From Enterococcus saigonensis (GTDB lineage: Bacteria > Bacillota > Bacilli > Lactobacillales > Enterococcaceae), in assembly GCF_011397115.1 (NCBI RefSeq), contig NZ_AP022822.1, forward strand, positions 1,369,501 through 1,433,500: a DNA stretch of 64,000 nt, read 5' to 3'. Of this stretch, positions 23,965-32,762 are shown piece after piece. Position 1 is the stretch's first letter. Each line of letters starts with the position of its first letter. Below the pieces are notes generated by a model. That model was given only the letters and a program-made list of their open reading frames with translations. It searched no databases and was not told where the DNA came from. Made by a program: the position numbers and the translations under genes.

Positions 23965-25083
23965 TTAATTATTTACCCATTCAAAAGTTCCTTTAGGGGC
24001 TTTTTCATTATGGTAAAAGATTTGGCGTTGGTCTGTAGTAAAAGACTTTTCAAACGAATACTTCTGCCAACCGTTGCTCACTTCGCCTCCCCACAAAATT
24101 TCAACTTCTCTTTTTGTCGGTGATAAAATCATACTTTTTGTCGTTCCAAAATACTCCTGAAAAAAGTGACAGCATAAACCAGCAGGATAATTTGCCACTA
24201 ACATTTCTTTTAGCATAGCACAACTCACTTTGTTTTCATTTTTTAATTTTTTTGCGATATATTCATAACGTTTGGCAGAATGCACTGTTATTTCTGGTTC
24301 GATTTGTCGTAAGCTTGCAAAGAGTGGATGATTTGTCGCAAAAAGCACTTGATTAAAAGATTCTGCATCGATTACTTGTGACTGTGTTCTACCATCCAAA
24401 GTTTCATATAAAGCGGCTTTACCTGACTTATCTACGAGCATTAGATTAATATTATATGCGATAGGCATTTCAGCTAAAAAAGTTAATGCCTCGTCAACAT
24501 TCCGGCAGTTTTCTAATAAAGTGCGAATAACTGCCCAAAACTGTAACCCTTTGAATTTTGGTTTTCGCATATAATTTAGTGCGCCTACTGGAAATCCAGA
24601 TGAACTCATACTTACGGCCAATCCTTGTTCATTTAACCCTTCGTCTCGGCCAAAATGTAAAACGCTAGTTCCAATATGAGCATAACGTCCCTTCACCGCT
24701 GTTTTCATTATACAAAAATCTTCTGATTTTGCGCTAAATTCATAATTACGCGCTAATAAAGGGATATTGTCTGCACTACGATTAGGTAAAATGACGATCT
24801 GACTACAACGAGGAATCAAGTACGTCATACTATAAAAAAATATCTCGTGTGCAGTGACATTTAATGCATCAGCAAAACCCGTTAGTTCTGCTGTTAAACC
24901 AGGACACCACTGATCAAACAACCGGATTGCAGAAATAAGTTCTTTTGGAGAAAAATTTGTCTTTTTTTGTTTATGCAAAGCTAATAATGCAGGTTGTTTC
25001 AATACTTCTTGTCCCAATTGATACCCAATTTCATAATTTGTACCAGTTAAACTCATCGCATAAGTTGTCACGACTTCTTTCAT
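23965..25083 (-). CDS. C45-family (acyl-CoA:6-APA acyltransferase-like) Ntn hydrolase
   Basis: 372 residues from ATG 25083, with AAGGAGTGA placed 9 nt before; the GTG at 25095 lies within that site. Ntn-hydrolase fold made by autocleavage: the likely nucleophile is C93 in PRCSQIV, followed by NIPLLARNYEFS and later LNEQGLAVSMSSSGF, both typical of peptidase C45. Relatives hydrolyse or transfer acyl groups on amides such as penicillins and related compounds; the true substrate here is unknown. No signal peptide. Leads the AraC/GyrI regulator gene. Confidence 0.8.
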   Translation of the reverse strand: MKEVVTTYAMSLTGTNYEIGYQLGQEVLKQPALLALHKQKKTNFSPKELISAIRLFDQWCPGLTAELTGFADALNVTAHEIFFYSMTYLIPRCSQIVILPNRSADNIPLLARNYEFSAKSEDFCIMKTAVKGRYAHIGTSVLHFGRDEGLNEQGLAVSMSSSGFPVGALNYMRKPKFKGLQFWAVIRTLLENCRNVDEALTFLAEMPIAYNINLMLVDKSGKAALYETLDGRTQSQVIDAESFNQVLFATNHPLFASLRQIEPEITVHSAKRYEYIAKKLKNENKVSCAMLKEMLVANYPAGLCCHFFQEYFGTTKSMILSPTKREVEILWGGEVSNGWQKYSFEKSFTTDQRQIFYHNEKAPKGTFEWVNN

Positions 25084-25228
25084 AAAAACCGTCACTCCTT
25101 TTTCGCATTATAAGAAACCTTTCTTTTAGTGTAACAAGAAAGGAAAACACCAGCATGATAATTTCTGCTATTTTTAACAAAAAACCTTATTGTAAAATTT
25201 TTTTCAAACTATAGACTATAAAACTAGC

Positions 25229-25257
25229 AAAAAAGCCATCGTGCAGCGCACCATGAC
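25229..25257 (-). terminator. cshB terminator
   Basis: GTCATGGTGC pairs with GCACGATGGC (one G-G mismatch, one G-U) and is followed by TTTTTTG on the minus strand, 12 nt after the cshB stop. The gap 25096-25228 shows only AT-rich promoter-like sequence. Confidence 0.75.
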
Positions 25258-25268
25258 TTCTTTTAGAT

Positions 25269-26618
25269 TTATTGACTTGATTTTTTCTTGTGTTTTCGTG
25301 CTGTACGTAACTGTTGCCGCTTTTCGACTTTACGCTTTTGCTTTTTATCTTTATCAACTGCCCATTGAATTTTTTTCTTATAACCTGGTTTAATTTTTTT
25401 CTTTTTCTTTTTCACTAAACCAATCAATGTCGGATCTAACTCATCTTTTTTTATTTGTTCACGTTTTTTCCGTCGATTACGATCATAGCCATCTACAATC
25501 TCACCATTTTTAATTTGTTTTGGTTTAAAACTTACACCAATATTTTCAATTGCTGCTACTTTTTCTTCATCTTGCGGACCATATAGAGTAATCGCTGTCC
25601 CTGCTAGATTATTACGCCCCGTCCGGCCAACACGATGAATAAAAAATTCTAAATCGTTTGGAATTTCTGCATTAATGACGTGCGATACACCCTCAATATC
25701 AATTCCTCTTGCTGCCAAATCCGTTGCGACCACATATTGGAAGTCCATATTTTGAATGCTACGCATAATACGCTTGCGTTCACGAGGTGTGATATCCCCA
25801 TGAACTTTGGCAACTTTTAATCCTTGTTCTTTTAAATACTCACTAATTTCATCAACCCGTTGCTTCGTATTAGCAAAAACCAAAGCCATATAAGGATGTC
25901 CAATCGTCAACAATTGAAAAATTAAGCGATTCTTGTCTTTTCCCTTAGTGGCAATTAACCAATTATCAATAGAATCAGCTATAACTGCTTTGGGTTGGAT
26001 TTCCTCAATAACCGGATTTTCTAAGTATTTTTTTAAAAAAGGGCGTAATTTTTCTGGAATCGTGGCTGAAAAAACTAAAATTTGAACCTTTTCTGGCAAA
26101 CGACTCGCGATTTGATCGACTTCTTGCAAAAAACCCATGTCTAATGTCATATCTGCTTCATCAACTACAAATGCAAAAGCCTTATGAATAAACAAAGCCT
26201 GTTCATTAATCATATCTAATAAACGCCCTGGGGTTCCAATCACGACATGAGGTTGTTGATGTTTCAATTTATCAATTTGCCGTTGTTTGTCGGTTCCACC
26301 GACAAAGTTGCTTACCCGAATAACAGGATTAGAAAAACCTGCGATTTGTTTGGCAGCAGTATAAATTTGGTTTGCTAGCTCTCGGCTGGGTGCTGTAATG
26401 ACAACTTGAGCCGTTTCATTTGTTGCATCAATGGCATCAAACAAAGGCAATAGAAAAGTATGTGTTTTGCCTGTACCGGTTTGCGATTGACCGACAACAC
26501 TTCGTTTTTGTTGGATGACAGGAATTAGCCGTTCTTGAACTTCTGTTGGTTTTTCAAACTTTTTATCTTTAAGAGCTTCATATATAAAGGGCTTAAATTG
26601 AAAATCCGTAAATTGCAT
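25269..26618 (-). CDS. cshB: DEAD-box RNA helicase CshB
   Basis: 449 residues. Q-motif region FKPFIYEALKDKKFEKPTEVQ, Walker A SQTGTGKT (45-52), Walker B DEAD (153-156), SAT near 184, and HRVGRTGR in the second RecA domain. The C-terminal 75 residues are very lysine-rich (GLVKKKKKKIKPGYKKK), as in CshB rather than CshA, and likely bind RNA. Works in ribosome assembly or RNA turnover, especially in the cold, by family knowledge. Confidence 0.9.
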   Translation of the reverse strand: MQFTDFQFKPFIYEALKDKKFEKPTEVQERLIPVIQQKRSVVGQSQTGTGKTHTFLLPLFDAIDATNETAQVVITAPSRELANQIYTAAKQIAGFSNPVIRVSNFVGGTDKQRQIDKLKHQQPHVVIGTPGRLLDMINEQALFIHKAFAFVVDEADMTLDMGFLQEVDQIASRLPEKVQILVFSATIPEKLRPFLKKYLENPVIEEIQPKAVIADSIDNWLIATKGKDKNRLIFQLLTIGHPYMALVFANTKQRVDEISEYLKEQGLKVAKVHGDITPRERKRIMRSIQNMDFQYVVATDLAARGIDIEGVSHVINAEIPNDLEFFIHRVGRTGRNNLAGTAITLYGPQDEEKVAAIENIGVSFKPKQIKNGEIVDGYDRNRRKKREQIKKDELDPTLIGLVKKKKKKIKPGYKKKIQWAVDKDKKQKRKVEKRQQLRTARKHKKKSSQ

Positions 26619-26675
26619 ATTTCCACCTTCTTTTCATAATGTTCTTAGGGATTATAGCACAAATGGTTCACGACG

Positions 26676-27827
26676 TCAGATTTCTTTTGGTAAAATTGTG
26701 CTAATCACATAAGTTCCACTTCTTTTTTCATAAAACAATTGTCTTTTCTTACGAATTACAGACCAAATCACGTTAATAACAAACAAACCTTGAATAATAG
26801 CTGCTCCAATCGTAATTATAGAAGCTATTCCGACTAAAAAGTGGTTGTTACTTTTCACTAACGGGGCAAACATCGTCCCAATTTGGCCGATACCACCATA
26901 GATTAAATACAACAAACCATAACGTTTTATTAAGGCCTTAAGTGTAATATGTTGATGATTATTTTCAACAACACGTATTCTGACAACTTTTTTCCCTAGT
27001 GTCTGGCCATTTAAGCCATAATTCATAAGAATGAAATAAACAAAAATAGTACCAAAATACCAAGAAGGAGTATCACTAAAATCAATAGTATAATCGTGTG
27101 TAATTAACCGCAAACTGACTGTAATTACAAAAGTAAAGAAATAAATGAAAAACCAATCTAAAAAAAATGCAACAAAGCGACGAAAAAGAGTAACATCTCG
27201 GCCTTTTTCATAGGCTGTCTCCGCTAACTCTTCTCTTGAAGGCAATAATAAAGTAAACAATGGTTCAACCAAATACCCAAGGGTTCCCCCTAATGTATTA
27301 TGTAAAAGATCATTTACATCAGCCAACCGGTAATTTCGCGGGTAAATAAAATAAAGTCCTGTCAGTTGGGTAACTTCAAAGAATAAAGATAGTAAAAAAC
27401 TAGCCAACATAGTTTTCTTTAAAGAAAAACCGAAGAAATAGCGTAAGTATATCCCAAAAGGTAATAGTAAAAACACATTAAACACGGGCTCTAAAAAGAC
27501 ACCTTGTTTCATAGCAGCCAGATACGTGCTAGGGTCATTAACTTTTAAAACAGTTTGATTTAAAAAATTATATAAAGAAGCTCCTAAACGCAGTTCATAG
27601 TGCGGACTGGTATAATGAGCAACTTCATTAATCGGTGGTAGTGGTAAAATTACCAAAAAATAAGCGCATAACAAATAAAAGACAAAAGAATACATAATCA
27701 AAGCTCGACTAAAAATAAATCGTCCGAATTTGCGATACTCATAAATAAAGAAAAATGATGAAATAAACAAGGCTAAAAAGGGAAAGATCAAAAGAGCCGT
27801 TTTGAGAGGTACAATATAGGCAGACAT
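26676..27827 (-). CDS. VanZ-RDD fusion membrane protein
   Basis: 383 residues. The first half (about 1-195) is a VanZ-like domain with helices and the conserved N-R-x-x-DVNDLLHNTLGG stretch. The second half (about 205-365) is an RDD domain (RRFVAFFLDWFFIYF; GQTLGKKVVRIRVV). VanZ proteins have been linked to teicoplanin and lipoglycopeptide tolerance, while RDD proteins are often ion or small-molecule transporters. No glycopeptide resistance genes are near. The combination is known in lactobacilli and enterococci but its job is not. Confidence 0.8.
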   Translation of the reverse strand: MSAYIVPLKTALLIFPFLALFISSFFFIYEYRKFGRFIFSRALIMYSFVFYLLCAYFLVILPLPPINEVAHYTSPHYELRLGASLYNFLNQTVLKVNDPSTYLAAMKQGVFLEPVFNVFLLLPFGIYLRYFFGFSLKKTMLASFLLSLFFEVTQLTGLYFIYPRNYRLADVNDLLHNTLGGTLGYLVEPLFTLLLPSREELAETAYEKGRDVTLFRRFVAFFLDWFFIYFFTFVITVSLRLITHDYTIDFSDTPSWYFGTIFVYFILMNYGLNGQTLGKKVVRIRVVENNHQHITLKALIKRYGLLYLIYGGIGQIGTMFAPLVKSNNHFLVGIASIITIGAAIIQGLFVINVIWSVIRKKRQLFYEKRSGTYVISTILPKEI

Positions 27828-27913
27828 AAAAATTCCTTTCTTTTTCTAGATAAATTTTAAAATATTTCCCAAAAAAATCACTTTAGCGTATGATCATTAT
27901 AGGAGGTGCAACT

Positions 27914-28222
27914 ATGTTAAATGGATATTTTGCATTGGGAGTTCCTATTGGATTAATGGTTTTATATGGTGTTATCTTGTTCTTACGCAAAAAAAGTAAA
28001 ATTCCATATTTGGGATTTGTTTTGTTTATAATCGCAGGTTTTATGGTGGCGTTTAGTTACCAAGTATTGCAATACGCCTTTAAAGAACAAGATAATTTAC
28101 TAGAAGCTAGTGAAAGCTTAGTATTAAGCTATCCATTTTGGTTACTATACATCCCCTTAGGAGTTGGGGTTATTTTAGTTATAATTAATATTTTCCGTGC
28201 TTATAAGCGTATTAAGTCATAA
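27914..28222 (+). CDS. small three-helix membrane protein of unknown function
   Basis: 102 residues from ATG 27914, preceded by a strong ATAGGAGGTG. The open frame begins at 27890, upstream of that site. Helices lie at about 5-24, 32-52 and 72-94. A short charged loop (YAFKEQDNLLEASE) joins helices 2 and 3. No family recognised. Divergent from the VanZ-RDD gene, sharing an 86-nt spacer, so they may be co-regulated. Confidence 0.7.
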   Translation: MLNGYFALGVPIGLMVLYGVILFLRKKSKIPYLGFVLFIIAGFMVAFSYQVLQYAFKEQDNLLEASESLVLSYPFWLLYIPLGVGVILVIINIFRAYKRIKS

Positions 28223-28245
28223 CAGTAACGTTGTTTTACTGGCAA

Positions 28246-28316
28246 TAAAAAACCCAAACTGCTGCGCTAATTACACCTAAATACAATAATTTAGCCCCGC
28301 TTGTTTGGGTCTTTTG
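28246..28316. terminator. bidirectional terminator with nested stems
   Basis: ACCCAAAC (28252-28259) pairs with GTTTGGGT (28303-28310), with GCTAA/TTAGC nested inside. A-run on the left and TCTTTT on the right make it usable by both convergent genes. Confidence 0.75.
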
Positions 28317-28329
28317 GGTACATATAAAT

Positions 28330-28554
28330 CTAATCTTCAATAAACTCAGATTCATCGTTATCTTCAAGATATTGACTACGCTCTTCTTCATCTAATTGAC
28401 TAACCAAATACTCAAAATCTGCTTGAGATAACACCACAACATCTACGTCATTTTGTTCGTCAATTAACTCTGCTGCAGAATAGTCATCTCCTAAATTTTG
28501 TAACAATTTAATGAAGTTTTCATCTTTAAACGTTAGATACTCCGTCTTTTTCAT
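28330..28554 (-). CDS. small acidic protein, unknown
   Basis: 74 residues, strongly acidic towards the C-terminus (EERSQYLEDNDESEFIED). The middle (DVVVLSQADFEYLVSQL) vaguely recalls the strand-helix pattern of Phd/YefM-like antitoxins, but no DNA-binding half is present. It has a clear GAGAGGA site and follows the next gene by 12 nt. I do not recognise it. Confidence 0.65.
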   Translation of the reverse strand: MKKTEYLTFKDENFIKLLQNLGDDYSAAELIDEQNDVDVVVLSQADFEYLVSQLDEEERSQYLEDNDESEFIED

Positions 28555-28566
28555 TTTTATCCTCTC

Positions 28567-28920
28567 CTAGTAAAATTCGTAAAACCGAATACTGACGGTA
28601 TTTTTTTTAGCCAAATGAGTTAGTGTGTGTAGATCTAGTTTTACATAATCCTCTGCCACTAACTGATAAAGATTATCTTCTAAAGCTTCTTCGATATAAG
28701 GTAGCACTTCATCTTCATCCCCATGTACCTCTGCTTTAGTTTTAATAATCTGTTGAAATAAACGAGGGTCTAAGAGTAAGAAGTATTCTTTATCATACTT
28801 ATAGACTGCAACATGGTAAGCTTTATTGGGCAATTGCGCTTTAATTACAAAAAAGCATTCACTATTAACAGCCAATGTATTTAAAAGCTCTGCTGGTTCC
28901 ATAGCTTGTTGATAGAACAT
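28567..28920 (-). CDS. unknown small protein paired with the acidic protein
   Basis: 117 residues from ATG 28920, 7 nt after AAGGAGGG; the in-frame ATG 28926 abuts that site. Mixed strand-helix sequence (CFFVIKAQL, AYHVAVYKYDKEYFLLLDPRLF) ending SIRFYEFY. No family recognised. First of a two-gene unit with the 74-residue acidic protein, between an HD hydrolase with its own terminator and a bidirectional terminator, so these two stand alone. Confidence 0.65.
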   Translation of the reverse strand: MFYQQAMEPAELLNTLAVNSECFFVIKAQLPNKAYHVAVYKYDKEYFLLLDPRLFQQIIKTKAEVHGDEDEVLPYIEEALEDNLYQLVAEDYVKLDLHTLTHLAKKNTVSIRFYEFY

Positions 28921-29054
28921 CTCCATCCCTCCTTAATTCGATTATAGGAGATATTCCGACTAAAATAAAATAAAAAGTGTTGTGGTGGAAAACAGATCGT
29001 TGCTTTTAATTCATTTTTCGTCTTTAAACGCGCATTACCGAGGATTAAAAAGGT

Positions 29055-29086
29055 AAAGCCAGTTTCTTTTAAAAGAAATTGGCTTT
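29055..29086 (-). terminator. terminator overlapping the end of the HD gene
   Basis: AAAGCCAATTTCTTTT pairs with AAAAGAAACTGGCTTT, followed by ACCTTTTTAA on minus. The left arm encodes the last codons, and the TAA stop lies at the hairpin tip. Confidence 0.7.
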
Positions 29087-29725
29087 TTCCGGCTCCCACT
29101 CTTGGTAAAACTCAGTTAAAAAAGTTTCCATAAATTTCTGTCGCCTTAATGCTTCTTCATAAGCTGTTTTAGTATTCATTTTTTTCGGTAATAAAAACAA
29201 CTTTTCGTAAAAATGATTAATCACTGTGCTGCCTTTTCGGTACTCGGTTTTATCTGTAAAAACAACTGGTTTTATTGCCGGATCATACAAAGGATGTTGA
29301 TGACTGCCGCCAAAATAAGCTGTTCGTAAAATTCCCATTGCACCAAGCGCTTCAAGACGATCAGCATCTTGAACGATTTTACCGGCAGTAGATAATGTCA
29401 CTTTTTCTTCCAGTTCTTTTGAAAAGGACATGTGTGTGATAATAAAAATAATTTCTGCTTGCTGTTTTGCGCTTATTTCGATTTCTGCTAAAAACATTTG
29501 CAACTGTGCCAAAGCTTCTGCCACATCTGGTACAACTTTATCGTCAATTGTATCGTGTAAATAAGCTGAGGCAAGAAGGGTAATTTCATCTACCTGAGCC
29601 TTTTCTTTTTTTGCAATCTGGTGGGCTAGTGTCGCTACCCGCTGTGCATGATCAAACCCATGCCCGGTTAAATCCTCTTGGAGTTTAGTCTTAGCATACG
29701 CTATAATTCGAGTTATCTTGTCCAT
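29069..29725 (-). CDS. HD-domain phosphohydrolase (YpgQ/YedJ-like)
   Basis: 218 residues from ATG 29725 (GAAGGAG site); the upstream extension to 29767 has none. Metal ligands H26 (HGFDHAQRV), H57-D58 (YLHDTIDD) and a later aspartate in VQDADRLEALG follow the HD pattern. Relatives hydrolyse nucleotides such as dGTP or deoxynucleoside diphosphates. The substrate here is not decidable. The gene stands alone between two terminators; gap 29768-29885 has no feature I can support. Confidence 0.85.
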   Translation of the reverse strand: MDKITRIIAYAKTKLQEDLTGHGFDHAQRVATLAHQIAKKEKAQVDEITLLASAYLHDTIDDKVVPDVAEALAQLQMFLAEIEISAKQQAEIIFIITHMSFSKELEEKVTLSTAGKIVQDADRLEALGAMGILRTAYFGGSHQHPLYDPAIKPVVFTDKTEYRKGSTVINHFYEKLFLLPKKMNTKTAYEEALRRQKFMETFLTEFYQEWEPEKANFF

Positions 29726-29885
29726 ATTTTCTCCTTCATACACCAATATGCAAATTCGAATTTTCACAATTTATAAAAAGCGTTTACACTGACAAAAGAG
29801 TGGTCTCTTGTTTCAGGATAATTTCAATCTTTTACCTTCAATGCCACAATGGTAATTGATGCAAACAAATTCTAGCCACTTCCCC

Positions 29886-29918
29886 AAATAATGCCAGGCA
29901 GGCTGCCTGGCATTATTT
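29886..29918 (-). terminator. terminator after the M32 carboxypeptidase gene
   Basis: A perfect 15-bp hairpin, AAATAATGCCAGGCA with TGCCTGGCATTATTT, loop of 3. T content after it is moderate; symmetrical enough to act on both strands. Confidence 0.7.
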
Positions 29919-29965
29919 ATTTGCCTAGTTGTATGTTTAATAAAAGATTAGATCATTTATAATTT

Positions 29966-31465
29966 TTACGCTTTAATTTGATAAACATTTTGATAAAGTT
30001 CGGATAAATAATTAAGCAAATATTGTGGATTCAAAGTTTCACCTGTTGCTGCTTTGATTAACTCGTTAGGTGTCTTGCTTCTTCCAAACTGATGAATATG
30101 TTCTGTTAACCAATTTTTAATAGGCGCATAATCACCTTTGATTAACAAGTTATCAATAGCCAATTCTTTTTCCATGGCGTGTAATAATTGCGCCGCATAC
30201 ATATATCCCAAAGCGTATGAAGGAAAATAGCCAAACATTCCACCAGACCAATGAACATCTTGTAAAACACCTACTAAGTCGTTATCTGGTCTGATCCCTA
30301 GATATTCTTCATATTTGTCATTCCAGGCTTTTGGTAGCTCAGCTACTGTCAAATCACCGTTAAAGAGCGCCTTTTCTAATTCATAACGAATAATGATGTG
30401 GAGCGGATAAGTTAAACTATCCGCTTCTATTCGGATTAGACTTGCTGCCGTGGCCTTTAATGAACGATAAAATGCTTCAAAATCAATATCATCAAAAGTC
30501 CCCTCAGCAGCCGCTTGAAAAATCGGGTATTGTTTTTGCCAAAAACTACGTTTACTGCCTAAAATAATTTCGTAAAACAGTGACTGAGATTCGTGAATCC
30601 CCATCGATGGCGCATCATAAACCGGCGTCATATTGTATTTTCCTGCCATATTTTGTTCATAAATACCATGTCCAGCTTCGTGAATGACACCAAAAATCCC
30701 CATGGTGAAATCTTGTTCGTTCCAGCGTGTCGTAATTCGGACATCATTATGGGCAAGTCGCGTTGCAAAAGGGTGAACGGTATCATCAAGACGCCCTCGA
30801 TTAAAGTCAAAGCCAAGTTGTGCTACCAAGTTTTTGACAAAATCTTTTTGTTGCGCTGTGGTCATGGTTCTATTTTTAAAGCTGGTATCTGGGGTGATAC
30901 CTTTTTGCGCAATTAATTGGCGTATCTTTACTAGCCCATCTCTAAGTTCACTAAAGACCTCATCTAAAACAGCCGAAGTCATTCCTGGTTCAAATAAGTT
31001 TAACAAAACATCGTAATCCGTTGCTTCATCTTTTTTATAATAGGGAATTAATTCTTTTGTAATACGAATATTTTCTTCCAAAGCTGGTTTGAAATCTGCA
31101 AAATTTTTAGATTGTCTAGCTTTTACCCAAGCTGTATGAGCTTCGCTATATAGACGACTGCGTTCCACCATCAACTCTTTGGGAATGGCATGTAACTGGT
31201 CATAGTCTTTTTTTGTTACTGTAAAAATAGTTTTACCAACTTCTGAAAGCTCGTCATTGTGGGCGCTGAAATAGTCTAGCGCTTCTTTTAATTTTGGCCC
31301 TGTTTGCTTTTCAAAAGCTAGTCCGCTTAGATAGCCACTAGCTTCGCCACGCTCGGTTGCGGCTTCTTCTGGCATGCCAGTTTGACTATCCCAGTCTAAC
31401 AAGGCTAAGGTTTGATTTAATAAAGTAATTTCTGCTAATTCCGCTAAGAATTCTTTTTCTTTCAT
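29966..31465 (-). CDS. M32 family metallocarboxypeptidase (Taq type)
   Basis: 499 residues, the family length. Zinc site HEAGHGIYE (H262, H266) with the downstream glutamate in GIHESQS. Two other M32 signatures are present, HPFATRLAHNDVRITTR (231-247) and ALGYMYAAQL-type end region (YFPSYALGYMYAAQL). Cytoplasmic removal of C-terminal residues from peptides. The start overlaps the upstream methyltransferase stop by 4 nt, so the two are probably co-translated. Confidence 0.93.
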   Translation of the reverse strand: MKEKEFLAELAEITLLNQTLALLDWDSQTGMPEEAATERGEASGYLSGLAFEKQTGPKLKEALDYFSAHNDELSEVGKTIFTVTKKDYDQLHAIPKELMVERSRLYSEAHTAWVKARQSKNFADFKPALEENIRITKELIPYYKKDEATDYDVLLNLFEPGMTSAVLDEVFSELRDGLVKIRQLIAQKGITPDTSFKNRTMTTAQQKDFVKNLVAQLGFDFNRGRLDDTVHPFATRLAHNDVRITTRWNEQDFTMGIFGVIHEAGHGIYEQNMAGKYNMTPVYDAPSMGIHESQSLFYEIILGSKRSFWQKQYPIFQAAAEGTFDDIDFEAFYRSLKATAASLIRIEADSLTYPLHIIIRYELEKALFNGDLTVAELPKAWNDKYEEYLGIRPDNDLVGVLQDVHWSGGMFGYFPSYALGYMYAAQLLHAMEKELAIDNLLIKGDYAPIKNWLTEHIHQFGRSKTPNELIKAATGETLNPQYLLNYLSELYQNVYQIKA

Positions 31466-32625
31466 TCTACTTCCTCCTTGACTCTTGGTGGTCGCGTCCC
31501 CCAGTATTGGAATAAGTCTGTGCGCAGAGCACCGTTATATAATTTGCGTTTTTTTGTTGCTTTAGCACCATAAAATGATTCAAATTGTAAATCACTCGTC
31601 AAAATATATTTACTCCAAGTTTTTAATGGACGTAATACCGTCCCCATTTCTTTGTATAGTCTTTGTACTGTTTCTGTCTCACCTAGTCGTTCGCCATAAG
31701 GTGGGTTCGCTACAATAACCCCATATTCTTTATCCGTGGTAAAATCTTTTACGGCTTGTTGTTTGAACGTAATTGAATCTCCCAAACCGATTTCTTCAGC
31801 ATTTGCTTTAGCTATTTCAATCATCTTGCCGTTAATATCATAGCCGCTAATATCTAATTTTATATCATAATCCGCTGCATTATCAGCATCCGTACGAACT
31901 TTTTCAAAAATAGTTGCATCTACCCAATCCCATGTTTCACACAAGAATTCACGATTAAAGCCAGGAGCAATATTGTGACCAATCAATGCCGCTTCAATAC
32001 AAATTGTACCAGAGCCACAAACAGGATCAACAAAAGGACGATCTTTGCGCCAATTGGTTAGCATTACCAACGCTGCTGCCAAATTTTCTTTTAACGGTGC
32101 ACCACCTTTTTCCAAACGATAGCCCCGCTTAAATAAACTTGGTCCTGTTGTATCCAAGGTCACCATCACATGGTCTTTTAAAAGTGCGACTTCTACAGGA
32201 AAAAGCGCACCTGTTTCAGCTAACGGTACGTGTGCAGGCCGATGATAATATAAACGCAAGCGATCAACAATTGCTTTTTTTGTAATTGCTTGACAATCAG
32301 GCACGCTGTAAAGTTTTGATTTAATCGACTTTCCACTAACGGGAAATTCCGCATCCAGTGGTAATAAATCTTCCCAAGGCAGGGCTTTAACTTTTTCAAA
32401 TAACTCATCAAAAGTATAAGCATCAAATTCACCTACGACGATTTTAATTCGGTCTGCCGTTCTCAGCCACAAATTTGCAGTTGCAATCGTTGTTAAATCA
32501 CCTTTAAAACGCGCACGGCCATTTTCGACTTGACATTCAATTCCTAAATCTCGTAATTCTTTTCCTACTAACGCTTCTAAACCACTGGCACAGGTCGCTA
32601 CTAAATTAAATGTTTGTTCTTTCAT
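31462..32625 (-). CDS. THUMP-domain rRNA (guanine-N2) methyltransferase, YpsC/RlmL-N type
   Basis: 387 residues from ATG 32625 (AAAGGAG site); the upstream extension to 32724 crosses the rnpB terminator and is rejected. N-terminal ferredoxin-like and THUMP domains (about 1-160), then a Rossmann methyltransferase with DPVCGSGTICIEAALIGHN and the catalytic NPPY motif (ANPPYGERLG). Predicted to make m2G in 23S rRNA. Position after rnpB and gpsB is the usual Firmicutes order. Confidence 0.9.
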   Translation of the reverse strand: MKEQTFNLVATCASGLEALVGKELRDLGIECQVENGRARFKGDLTTIATANLWLRTADRIKIVVGEFDAYTFDELFEKVKALPWEDLLPLDAEFPVSGKSIKSKLYSVPDCQAITKKAIVDRLRLYYHRPAHVPLAETGALFPVEVALLKDHVMVTLDTTGPSLFKRGYRLEKGGAPLKENLAAALVMLTNWRKDRPFVDPVCGSGTICIEAALIGHNIAPGFNREFLCETWDWVDATIFEKVRTDADNAADYDIKLDISGYDINGKMIEIAKANAEEIGLGDSITFKQQAVKDFTTDKEYGVIVANPPYGERLGETETVQRLYKEMGTVLRPLKTWSKYILTSDLQFESFYGAKATKKRKLYNGALRTDLFQYWGTRPPRVKEEVE

Positions 32626-32706
32626 AAATTCTCCTTTATCCGCAAGCATAAATGTTCTTAAATGTATTGAAACACGACTATCTCTTGAATGCAAATGATT
32701 GCAAAG

Positions 32707-32736
32707 AAAAAAAGCTGAACCCACTGTCCAGCTTTT
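32707..32736 (-). terminator. rnpB terminator
   Basis: AAAGCTG pairs with CAGCTTT over a loop of about 14 nt, followed by seven T in all on the minus strand. It lies about 26 nt after the RNase P RNA 3' end. Confidence 0.8.
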
Positions 32737-32762
32737 AATTTAGTCTCAAAATAAGCCCTGAA

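Noticed and set aside
26676..27827. Glycopeptide resistance cluster because of VanZ
   Set aside because: No vanA/H/X or regulatory genes nearby; VanZ domains are widespread in core genomes.
28881..29099. Open frame of 72 codons on minus between the HD gene and the next small gene
   Set aside because: It crosses the HD terminator and overlaps the better-supported start at 28920 in another frame.
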